Origin: CAVXUB01 sp963764805
GTDB lineage: Bacteria; Actinomycetota; Acidimicrobiia; Acidimicrobiales; Bog-793
Assembly (NCBI GenBank): GCA_963764805.1
Contig: CAVXUB010000005.1
Location: 248,001 to 312,000, forward strand
Direction of reading: 5' to 3'
DNA: 64,000 nt
Shown here: positions 53,651 through 60,619 of the stretch, in pieces
How positions within the stretch are numbered: position 1 is the stretch's first letter
Layout of the letters: each line of letters opens with the position of its first letter
Notes under the pieces: model-generated
Databases searched by the model: none
What the model saw: only the letters and a program-made list of their open reading frames with translations
What the model was told of the DNA's origin: nothing
Translations under genes and position numbers: made by a program

Positions 53651-56490
53651 GAGGCCCGCGCCGGACTCTGTTGGGGATGGCATCCAATCATCATCCCAGC
53701 TTCATCGCCTGCTGTGCCGGTCGGCCGGGGAACTTCCAGGACAGGCAGCGAGCCGGCGCCGAAACACGCGTATCCCGCCGCCGCCACGTACGCCAGCGCC
53801 TTCGGGTCGCGCTCGGCGAGGCCCTGCAGATCGAGCCCGTCGCCGATCGCCTCGGCCTGCGCGGATGCGAGGGCCGCCGCCGCCGGCATCCCGGTCACGA
53901 GCCGGCGGTGGAAGATCGTCATGAAGGTGGCTGCGCCCTCGTCGGGGACGGGCACCACGCTGGCGACGAGCGTGCGCGTCCCCCTCGCCAGCAGCACCGC
54001 CGCCGCCCCCATCGGCTCGCCCCCACCGCCGCTCCCGTCATAGCCCGACAGCCCGGCATCGCATGCCGAGAGCACGAGGCAACGCGGCGGGGTGCTGACG
54101 TCCTCCAGCTCGTAGAGGGTCAGCGGACCGTTCGCCAGGCGCAGAGTCGAGAAGAACGGGTTGTCCGCCCGGAACTCCCCGTGGCACGCCACGTGCACGA
54201 GGCATGCGCCGTCCAACGCCGCCAGGACACGCTCGGCCGTGGCGTCGCCGCCGGCGAGCGTCTCGGCGCCGGGGTAGAAGTCGCGGCCGATCGTCGCCAC
54301 CTCGCTCTGCGCTCCCTCCAGCCCGGGCCCGGCGACGAGCACGACCCGCTCGCCTTTTGGGTGCGCGCCGGCATGGCGGGACCCTGCGAGCGAATCGAGC
54401 CAGGCGCGCGCCGACGGCGCCACGGTGATGCTGCGGCCGCTGAGAGAGGGCAGCAGCGCCCACGCCGAAGCATGCAAGGAACCTGCCGGCACGAGCACCA
54501 GAGGCGTCTCGTCACCTACGGCCTCGCGCAACGGGGATATCAGCATCTCGTCGAGACGCTCGGCGGCCGTCGCCAAGGAAGCGGCGGCTGCGGCCAGGCT
54601 CGCCAACCTCGCCTCGGCAGTTCCACCACCGGGGCGGGCGAGGCGGCCGAGCGCGAACAGCACCGAGCCGCGCTCACGCTCGATCTCGGCAAGTGGGGCG
54701 AGCCGGACGAGAGCGGAACGCCGTGCGCCGACGACCACCGCCCCCACGTCGCGCCCCCTGACGACCATCTCGACGAGCGCGGCACCCTCGAGGTGCGCCC
54801 GCACTGCGGAGATGAGGTGACGGTCGGCAGGGCTGTTTCCCGTGCGGCCTTGGCCGGGGGCGGCGGTGGCGATGTGGCTGCGCCTGGATACGGCGGCCTC
54901 GAGCGTTGCCTGCCGCCGCAGCGCTGCCCCTGTCGGCTCCCCCGCCAGCGCCGCTCCTTCGGCCCGCGCCGCCGCCTCACGGAGAAGGCCGAGCAGGCGA
55001 GCCATCTCTGGATCCGCCGGTGGCCGCGCCTCGGGCGCCCCCAGCCGCCGTGCCCGCAGTGCGTCCGCCCAGGCCAGCACGGCGGCGGCGTCACCAGAGT
55101 CGATGGCCAACGTCAGTCCGAGCTCGGCGATCTCGCCGGCCGCTCCGGCGGCTCTGATCTGCAGCTCGGTGGCGCCGAGAGTCGAGCGATGTTCCTCGGC
55201 CACCCGCAAGCCGGCCCTCGCCGCCGCTATCGCCGCCGGCCGCCGGCCCTCCGCCAGCCTGAGCAGGGCCTCGGCGTGCCACGACCTCACTCGAAGCGAC
55301 GCCGGCCCGCCGCGCCGCCGGGCGGGGGCGGCTGCGTCCAAGGCCCGCCGGGCGGCGGCCAGCCTGCCCTGCTCGATGGCGGCACGTGCCGCCAAGAGCC
55401 GGCACTCGAGCGCCTGTACCACCCAGCCGGCGACCTCGAGGCGCGCCGCCACCTTGAGCGCTCGCTTCTCCAGCGAGCGGCGGTCACCGCCGTCCACCCA
55501 GGCGATCTCGGTGGCCACGAACTCGGCGAGCACCTCGAAGATCGTCCTGTTCTGGGCGGCGAAGGCAGCGCCAGCCGCTGCTGCCGCAGCCGCAGCCGCT
55601 TCGATGTCGCCGCCGAGAAGGCAGACCCTGGCCAGCATCAGGCGCGCCTCGGCTGCGTCGGTCGATCGGCCTGCCGCCTCGATGGCCCCCACCGCTGCCT
55701 CTATCGCCAGTCGCGCCTCGCTCAACAGGCGCACCGCGATCAGCGCCTCGCAGCGATCGACAAGGCCCTCGTGGCGGGCCAACCCGGCGGCCGCGAAAGC
55801 GTCCGCTGCCTCGTCGAAGTGGGCGAGCGCTCGCGGGAAGTCGCCTTGGCGGGCCAGCAGGAACCCAAGATTGTGGATGACCTCGGCGACGGCGACGCCG
55901 GCACCCGCCTCCCTGTGGAGCTCGAGGGCGGCGGTGAGATCCCGCTCGGCGGCGTCGAACTCGGCCCGGTAGACCTCGGCCACCCCGCGATTGGAGAGTG
56001 CCCGCGCTTCGGTCCAGCGATCCCCGTCGCGGCGCGCCAGCTCGAGTGCCTCGCCGAACACTGCCACGGCCTCGTCGAGGCGACCGAGTCCCTGCAGGAT
56101 CAGCGCCCGGTTGTTGGCGAGGGTTGGCAGATCGCCTCCCGGCAAACGGGCAGCCGTGCTCGCCTGCCGTAAGGCGGCGCGAGCGTCGCCACTGCGCATG
56201 AGGGCGGACGCCAAGGTCGACCGCGCTTCGACCTCCCGCTGCGCCGACCCCGCCGCCCGCGCATGCCGGACCGCCTCCTCCAGGTGCGATATCGCCTGCG
56301 GCATGCGGCCGAGATCACGGCTCAGCAGTCCGATCGCCCGCTCGGCGACAGAGCGCGCCTCTTCGGAGGTGTCCGGATCGGCGATCAGCGAGCGCGCAAG
56401 GTCCCTCGCCCTTATCGGATCGGCTTCGACCAGACCAAGAGCCTGCTCGGCCTCGGCGATCCCGCTGACGGCGAGCGCGATCCCGCTCAC
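53647..56490 (-). CDS. TPR-CHAT caspase-like protease
   Basis: 947 residues. Residues 1 to about 470 are TPR-like helical repeats (RALAHFDEAADAFAAAGLA and similar). The C-terminal 300 residues are a CHAT domain with both catalytic residues: His770 in VHVACHGEF and Cys810 in LVLSACDAG, plus GAAAVLLARGTRTLVASVVPVPDEGA that closes the fold. CHAT proteases cut specific partners in development and immunity (for example gasdermin- and TPR-linked CHATs). No signal peptide, so cytoplasmic. It follows an ECF sigma gene and its companion and overlaps moxR by 4 nt. The substrate is not evident. GTG start. Confidence 0.9.
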   Translation of the reverse strand: MSGIALAVSGIAEAEQALGLVEADPIRARDLARSLIADPDTSEEARSVAERAIGLLSRDLGRMPQAISHLEEAVRHARAAGSAQREVEARSTLASALMRSGDARAALRQASTAARLPGGDLPTLANNRALILQGLGRLDEAVAVFGEALELARRDGDRWTEARALSNRGVAEVYRAEFDAAERDLTAALELHREAGAGVAVAEVIHNLGFLLARQGDFPRALAHFDEAADAFAAAGLARHEGLVDRCEALIAVRLLSEARLAIEAAVGAIEAAGRSTDAAEARLMLARVCLLGGDIEAAAAAAAAAGAAFAAQNRTIFEVLAEFVATEIAWVDGGDRRSLEKRALKVAARLEVAGWVVQALECRLLAARAAIEQGRLAAARRALDAAAPARRRGGPASLRVRSWHAEALLRLAEGRRPAAIAAARAGLRVAEEHRSTLGATELQIRAAGAAGEIAELGLTLAIDSGDAAAVLAWADALRARRLGAPEARPPADPEMARLLGLLREAAARAEGAALAGEPTGAALRRQATLEAAVSRRSHIATAAPGQGRTGNSPADRHLISAVRAHLEGAALVEMVVRGRDVGAVVVGARRSALVRLAPLAEIERERGSVLFALGRLARPGGGTAEARLASLAAAAASLATAAERLDEMLISPLREAVGDETPLVLVPAGSLHASAWALLPSLSGRSITVAPSARAWLDSLAGSRHAGAHPKGERVVLVAGPGLEGAQSEVATIGRDFYPGAETLAGGDATAERVLAALDGACLVHVACHGEFRADNPFFSTLRLANGPLTLYELEDVSTPPRCLVLSACDAGLSGYDGSGGGGEPMGAAAVLLARGTRTLVASVVPVPDEGAATFMTIFHRRLVTGMPAAAALASAQAEAIGDGLDLQGLAERDPKALAYVAAAGYACFGAGSLPVLEVPRPTGTAGDEAGMMIGCHPQQSPARAS

Positions 56491-56557
56491 CGTGGGGTCA
56501 CCCGCCCCGTTCTCTCATGGTGTTGCCTAGGCCAAGATCGGCGCCCGGGCCGTGGGG

Positions 56558-57010
56558 TCAGAGCCTCGACCAGTCCGTTGCCAGCCGGCGGCCGGTCTCA
56601 GAGGTGAAGCGCAGGCACATCAGGCCCTTTGGGGCCGGAGACACATCAAAGCGTCCCATCTCGTCGACCTCGACGTGCACCGAGCCATCGAGATGCCGGA
56701 CCTCCATGTGGCCCGGTTGCGGCGGCACGATCTGTCCGACGATCGAAGGTCGGCCGGCACCGCCGACCTCCACCTCGATCGTGATCCCCGCCCTCTCGAA
56801 GGTCAGCTGCCGCGCCGATCCCGCCGACCTGACTCCGGCCAGCACGAGCTGGTCCGCGGAGTCGTAGACGAGGGCCGCCAACTCGTCGTCGACGGTCCGC
56901 CAGGCGAAACTCGCCCGCGCTGCCTCGACCACGCTCACCGGGACCGCGTCCCTCGCCACCACGACGGCGGCCAGGCGACGATAGAAACCATCTTGCTCGA
57001 GCTCGCTCAC
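56558..57010 (-). CDS. Companion protein of the ECF sigma/CHAT pair
   Basis: 150 residues. An N-terminal helical part (ELEQDGFYRRLAAVVVARDAVPVSVVEAARASFAWRTVDDELAALVYDS) is followed by beta strands ending in a carboxypeptidase-regulatory-like fold (IVGQIVPPQPGHMEVRHLDGSVHVEVDEMGRFDVSPAPKGLMCLRF). No membrane helix. GTG start overlapping the sigma stop (GTGA), so it is coupled to the sigma gene. It may carry the anti-sigma or adaptor role, since no ZAS domain is present. Function unknown. Confidence 0.8.
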   Translation of the reverse strand: MSELEQDGFYRRLAAVVVARDAVPVSVVEAARASFAWRTVDDELAALVYDSADQLVLAGVRSAGSARQLTFERAGITIEVEVGGAGRPSIVGQIVPPQPGHMEVRHLDGSVHVEVDEMGRFDVSPAPKGLMCLRFTSETGRRLATDWSRL

Positions 57011-57636
57011 GATGCTCTCCGTTTCACAGTGACGCCTTGCGGCGTGCGCACTCCCATACCCGCTTCGCTCCCACGTCTTGCTACAGCACTCCTGAACACA
57101 CCGCTCCGGGTCACGCAGGCCCGCAGCCGATCCAGGCAACGTGCCCTCGTCGGCCCGATGCTGCCGACGGGCATCTCGAACGCCTCGCTGACGTCCTGAT
57201 AGCTGGGCGCCGGATCGGACATCAAGATCCGCAGCAACGCCTTGCACGGACCCGAGAGGGCCTCGAACGCCCGCCACAGCTGCTCGTCCCCCTCAGAGCC
57301 GACAACTTCGTCGTCGACGCAGAAGCCGGTCGAGATGTCGAGGCACGAGTCGACGAGCACTTGGCGGGACGAACGCCTGAGCGTCCTCAACGACTCACGT
57401 CTTGCAGTGGTCACGAGCCAGGCGCAGACCTTGTCGGGCGAGTGGATGTCACGCAGGTGCTCAGCGAGGCGCAGCCACGTCGTCTGGCTGACGTCCGCCG
57501 CGTCGGCGTGAGAGAGCCCGTGCCCGCGGGCCACGGACCAGACGATCTCGGAGTAGCGCTCGACGAGAGACCCCCAGGCATCCTCGTCGCCAGCCGCGGC
57601 GCGAAGCACCAGCTCAGCTGCATCTACGTCGCCCAC
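57007..57636 (-). CDS. ECF sigma factor heading the CHAT operon
   Basis: 209 residues. Region 2 is EDAWGSLVERYSEIVWSVARGHGLSHADAADVSQTTWLRLAEHL; region 4 is ALSGPCKALLRILMSDPAPSYQDVSEAFEMPVGSIGPTRARCLDRLR. A basic tail (GSEAGMGVRTPQGVTVKRRAS) follows. GTG at 57636 is chosen because TACACT lies 7 nt upstream and region 2 then starts at the normal distance; GTG 57693 and ATG 57669 are in frame upstream. It belongs to a sigma group different from the SigR at 48.1 kb. Confidence 0.9.
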   Translation of the reverse strand: MGDVDAAELVLRAAAGDEDAWGSLVERYSEIVWSVARGHGLSHADAADVSQTTWLRLAEHLRDIHSPDKVCAWLVTTARRESLRTLRRSSRQVLVDSCLDISTGFCVDDEVVGSEGDEQLWRAFEALSGPCKALLRILMSDPAPSYQDVSEAFEMPVGSIGPTRARCLDRLRACVTRSGVFRSAVARRGSEAGMGVRTPQGVTVKRRAS

Positions 57637-57643
57637 GCTACCC

Positions 57644-57649
57644 AGTGTA
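57644..57649 (-). promoter_or_regulatory. -10 box of the ECF sigma gene, leaderless type
   Basis: TACACT on the minus strand lies 7 nt before the GTG at 57636. Confidence 0.5.
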
Positions 57650-57940
57650 GAGCCAGCTAGGCGGATCATGCGGAGGTTGCCACTGGCAGACACACGTTTG
57701 TCACCTTAATGTGACGACAGTGCATGAGATGGAACCAGTTAGCGACAGTAGTGCCGTGGTCATCGCAGGGGCCTTCGGGCTACCTCAAATTCCGCATCGC
57801 ATCTTGTATCAGGCGGCCCCTGTCGCGCTCTGTTCTGTGGGAACTGCGCACGCCCACTGCCCAGTAACCATGTCTCGAGCCGCAGTCCGTACCGAACAGC
57901 ACCGAACAGCCAACACGAGCAGCACGTGAGGAGACCAGCA
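57650..57940. other. Regulatory region between the ECF sigma gene and the secreted micropeptide
   Basis: 291 nt between divergent genes, with lower GC than the surroundings. GTCAC-N6-GTGAC is at 57700-57715. A GGAACC hexamer at 57731-57736 resembles ECF -35 boxes, but no convincing -10 partner follows. ACCGAACAG occurs twice near 57890-57910. No other gene is supported. Confidence 0.4.
57700..57715. promoter_or_regulatory. Inverted repeat upstream of the ECF sigma gene
   Basis: GTCAC-CTTAAT-GTGAC, a 5-bp inverted repeat with a 6-nt spacer about 65 nt before the sigma start codon. It resembles an operator half-site pair. Confidence 0.35.
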
Positions 57941-58063
57941 ATGGCCAGCAAGATCCGTTCGAGCAAGACATTCCGGGCGATTGCCGCCACCGCCACCTTG
58001 GGCGCCATGTGGTTGGCCGCCGCCGCCCCGTACTGGCAGGGGACGATCCCCGTCCACCACTGA
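57941..58063 (+). CDS. 40-residue secreted or membrane micropeptide
   Basis: Reads MASKIRSSKTFRAIAATATL then GAMWLAAAAPYWQGTIPVHH. GAGGAG lies 8 nt before the ATG, a much better initiation site than most genes here have. The first 12 residues are basic, residues about 12-29 are a hydrophobic run (AIAATATLGAMWLAAAA), and only a short polar end remains: a signal peptide with a tiny mature part, or a single-pass membrane peptide. Two stop codons follow close together (TGATAG). It is divergent from the ECF sigma gene, so it may be a signal or target of that system. No family recognised. Confidence 0.6.
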   Translation: MASKIRSSKTFRAIAATATLGAMWLAAAAPYWQGTIPVHH

Positions 58064-58110
58064 TAGATAGCTCCCGCCCCCGGGGGGCGGCGGGGAGTGA
58101 TCATTAGCGC

Positions 58111-58710
58111 ATGCTCCTCTTCCCTCTGGCGCTGGCCACAGGAGTCGTGGCCGGCTTTGCCCTCGGCGGGCGGATCGGAGCGCTCGCCGAGCTCAAGCTG
58201 AGGGCCGTCTGGCTCGTCTTCGCGGCCGTCGCCGCGCAGATCGTCGACGGAGGACTCCCGGCAGTGCGGCGGGCGGGCACAGTCGGCCAGCTGCTGCTGT
58301 TGGCGAGCTACCTGGCAGTGGGAGCGTTCCTGGCGTGGAACCTGCGCGGGCGGCGCGGCGCGCTCAGGGCGGGGTTCGGGCTGGCCGCCATCGGCTGGCT
58401 CGCGAACATGATCGTGATCGCGGCGAACGGTGCGATGCCCGTCTCGGTCGGCGCCTTGTCGCAGCTTCACGTGCGGCCCGCCGACCTGGCATCCGGAGGT
58501 CCCTTCGGCAAGCACCTCGTAGGTCACGGCGCGAGTCTCGGGTTCCTGGGCGACGACATCGCCCTGCCCGCCTTGCGGGCTGCCATCAGCGCGGGTGACA
58601 TCGTGATGATGAGCGGGATCGTCATCGCGGTGGCGGCGGCGATGACGTCAGGCCGCCGCCGGGAGAGGGCGGGGCCGGTTGAGGAGGCGACGCCGGAGAG
58701 GGCCGCCTGA
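58111..58710 (+). CDS. DUF5317 membrane protein
   Basis: 199 residues with four or five membrane helices: LFPLALATGVVAGFALGG, AVWLVFAAVAAQIVDGG, LLLLASYLAVGAFLAW, GFGLAAIGWLANMIVIAANGAMPVS and GDIVMMSGIVIAVAAAM. The NMIVIAANGAMPVS and GDDIALPALRAAISAGDIVMM segments are the DUF5317 hallmarks. Function unknown; the family is common in actinobacteria and firmicutes. It lies 47 nt after the micropeptide on the same strand. Confidence 0.85.
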   Translation: MLLFPLALATGVVAGFALGGRIGALAELKLRAVWLVFAAVAAQIVDGGLPAVRRAGTVGQLLLLASYLAVGAFLAWNLRGRRGALRAGFGLAAIGWLANMIVIAANGAMPVSVGALSQLHVRPADLASGGPFGKHLVGHGASLGFLGDDIALPALRAAISAGDIVMMSGIVIAVAAAMTSGRRRERAGPVEEATPERAA

Positions 58711-58795
58711 CCGGCGGTCCGGGAGAAGGGCCCGGGAGCGGCCGTCGGCCGACACCGGCGTCCAGCCCGTACGCTCGCTCCTGAAGGAGGTGCCC

Positions 58796-59563
58796 GTGCA
58801 GGGGGTGGTGCGGTCGAGGCGCGAGCCGAGTCAGTTTGCCAGCGAGCTCTTCAGCGGCCTGCCCGCTCGTTACGACCTTCTCGGCTACCTCCTCTCGTTC
58901 GGCCAGGACCGCCGCTGGCGGCGCGCCACTGTCGACCGGGTGCGAGTCGGCCCGGATGCGCTGGTGCTCGACGTCGCCACGGGGCCGGGCGGGATCGGCT
59001 TCGCCGTCCGCCGGGCGACCGGTGCCACCGTGGTCGGTCTCGATCTGACGGGGCCGATGTTGGCCCGTGCCCGCCGCAACATTGCCCGCCGCGCCGACAC
59101 CCGATTCCACCTGGTGCAAGGGGACGGGCAGCGGCTGCCGTTCGCTGATGGTTGTTTCGATGCGGTGACCTTCTCCTACCTGCTGCGCTACGTGGCAGAC
59201 CCGCAAGCCACGCTGGCCGAGCTGGCCCGCGTGCTGAAGCCCGGCGGAACGCTCGCCTCCCTCGAGTTCGCGGTCCCGCCGTCACGCCGCTGGCGAGCGC
59301 CCTGGTGGCTCTACACGCGCCTCGTGCTGCCGGTCGCCGGTGGGCTTCTCGGCGGGCGGCAGTGGTTCGAGGTTGGCAGGTTTCTCGGACCGAGCATCTC
59401 CCGCCACTACGGCACTTACCCGGTCGAGTGGACAGAAAATGCATGGCGGCAAGCGGGCTGCCGGGCGGTGGGCTCTCGCTTCATGTCCGTCGGCGGGGGT
59501 CTCGTGATGTGGGGCGTACGCGCCTCGCCTGGAGGGGCTGGGCATGGCTCGGCGAGCGGCTGA
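58796..59563 (+). CDS. Class I SAM methyltransferase, UbiE/MenG-like
   Basis: 255 residues. N-terminal FASELFSGLPARYDLLGYLLSFGQDRRWRRATVDRV matches demethylmenaquinone methyltransferase, followed by the SAM motif LVLDVATGPGGIGFAV, LDLTGPMLARAR and FDAVTFSYLLRYVADP. It probably adds the last methyl group of menaquinone, though other substrates are possible. Start: GTG 58796, with AAGGAGGT 4 nt upstream. It overlaps the next gene by 20 nt. Confidence 0.85.
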   Translation: MQGVVRSRREPSQFASELFSGLPARYDLLGYLLSFGQDRRWRRATVDRVRVGPDALVLDVATGPGGIGFAVRRATGATVVGLDLTGPMLARARRNIARRADTRFHLVQGDGQRLPFADGCFDAVTFSYLLRYVADPQATLAELARVLKPGGTLASLEFAVPPSRRWRAPWWLYTRLVLPVAGGLLGGRQWFEVGRFLGPSISRHYGTYPVEWTENAWRQAGCRAVGSRFMSVGGGLVMWGVRASPGGAGHGSASG

Positions 59564-60350
59564 GCCCGAGCGCGTCGAGGACGAGGCTCCGGTCGGCACG
59601 CTTAGCGCGTCTCCTGCCGAGCCCGCCTTCTACGTCAAGGGTCGAGGTCGCTGGAGGGACATCAAGGCTCTCCTGCATCCGCCGTACACGGCCTGGCACC
59701 TCTCCTACGTCGCCGTCGGTGCCGTGAGCGGCCCCCGCTTCAGCTGGCTGGTGCTGGCGGGAACCCTGCTCTCGTTCTTCCTCGCCGTCGGGATCGCCTC
59801 CCATTCACTCGACGAGTTGCACGGCAGGCCGCTTCGCACGGCCCTCTCCTCGAGAGCACTGGCGGTGGCGACCGGGGTTTCGCTGGCGGGAGCCGTCGCC
59901 ATCGGAGCTGTCGGGATGGCCACTCGGGTAGGGCCCGGCCTCGCGATCTTCATCGCCGTCGGAGCGTTCCTCGTCGCCGGCTACAGCCTGGAGCTGTTCT
60001 CCGGCCGCCTGCACACCGATCTGGCCTTCGCGCTTGCCTGGGGATCGTTCCCGGTGCTCACCGCCGCCTACGCCGAGAACAAGGCGCTGCCCCTGGCGGC
60101 GATCCCGCTGGCGGCGGCGGCCGGGCTGCTGTCGGCGGCGCAGAGGTCCCTCTCCACGCCGGCTCGTATCCTGCGCCGGCAGGTGATCTCCGTCGAGGGC
60201 CAGATCACCTCCGGAGACGGAGCGGTCCGTCCCCTCGATCGCCAGCAGCTGCTCGCCCCGCTGGAGAAGTCGCTGCGGCTGCTGTCGTTCGCCATGGTCC
60301 TCTTGGCCGTCGGACTGGTGGTCGCCCGCACCGTCCACTGGCGCTGGTAG
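59544..60350 (+). CDS. Polytopic membrane protein, possibly UbiA-like prenyltransferase
   Basis: 268 residues with about seven membrane helices starting near residue 50 (HPPYTAWHLSYVAVGA). ASHSLDELHGRPLRTALSSR resembles an Asp-rich loop of UbiA-superfamily prenyltransferases, which have DxxxD followed by GRPLRT, and it sits at the right distance after the first helices; the second Asp-rich motif is not clear. A methyltransferase-like partner overlapping it by 20 nt and the polyprenyl synthase at 27.8 kb would fit quinone assembly. The family call is tentative. C-terminus VHWRW. Confidence 0.65.
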   Translation: MARRAAEPERVEDEAPVGTLSASPAEPAFYVKGRGRWRDIKALLHPPYTAWHLSYVAVGAVSGPRFSWLVLAGTLLSFFLAVGIASHSLDELHGRPLRTALSSRALAVATGVSLAGAVAIGAVGMATRVGPGLAIFIAVGAFLVAGYSLELFSGRLHTDLAFALAWGSFPVLTAAYAENKALPLAAIPLAAAAGLLSAAQRSLSTPARILRRQVISVEGQITSGDGAVRPLDRQQLLAPLEKSLRLLSFAMVLLAVGLVVARTVHWRW

Positions 60351-60377
60351 CGGTGCGCCGCGGCGCCCTCTGAACCG

Positions 60378-60395
60378 TTGACGGATTGTTGACGG
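60378..60395 (+). promoter_or_regulatory. Direct repeat TTGACGG upstream of the kdp genes
   Basis: TTGACGG at 60378-60384 and 60389-60395, 11 bp apart, one helical turn. It may be a regulator site or two overlapping -35 boxes; no matching -10 is obvious. The kdp genes are usually controlled by KdpDE, which is not in the window. Confidence 0.35.
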
Positions 60396-60449
60396 CGCAG
60401 GCGCCCACGTTCACGTCGTCTTTATTTTGCTTCCGGCAGTATCGAAGGC

Positions 60450-60533
60450 ATGGATGACGCCCTGGTCGTGATCGGCATCGTGGTCTTCGTGGCGGCGATG
60501 CTGGCGATGATCTGGGCGTTGGAGCGGGTGTGA
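60450..60533 (+). CDS. 27-residue single-helix membrane peptide before kdpF
   Basis: MDDALVVIGIVVFVAAMLAM then IWALERV, one membrane helix. It ends in TGA overlapping the GTG of kdpF by 4 nt, as the neighbouring kdp genes overlap, so it is probably translated. It resembles KdpF in size and topology. Extra small subunit or duplicate of KdpF; no family recognised. Confidence 0.5.
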   Translation: MDDALVVIGIVVFVAAMLAMIWALERV

Positions 60534-60619
60534 CCGTAACCCAGGGGATCCTGCTGGCGGTCTCGATCTTGGTCTTCTTGTACCTCGGGATCGCCATGTT
60601 TCGAGCTGAGCGGTTCTGA
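60530..60619 (+). CDS. kdpF: KdpF, small subunit of the potassium pump
   Basis: 29 residues: VTVTQGILLAVSILVFLYLG then IAMFRAERF. The helix followed by LYLG...FRxERF is the KdpF signature. It stabilises the KdpABC complex in the membrane. GTG start overlaps the preceding peptide, and its TGA overlaps the kdpA ATG (TGATG). Confidence 0.75.
   Translation: MTVTQGILLAVSILVFLYLGIAMFRAERF

Noticed and set aside
53635..56172. Long open frame antisense to the CHAT gene
   Set aside because: High-GC shadow frame with no recognisable domain; the CHAT protein on the minus strand has both catalytic residues and TPR repeats.
57731..57736. GGAACC as an ECF -35 box for the micropeptide
   Set aside because: No -10 partner at the right spacing that I can defend; left as a note in the intergenic entry.
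57711..57929. 72-residue frame upstream of the micropeptide
   Set aside because: GTG start without ribosome binding site, no domain, low-complexity end, overlaps the inverted repeat at 57700-57715. Kept as intergenic, though it ends just before the micropeptide.
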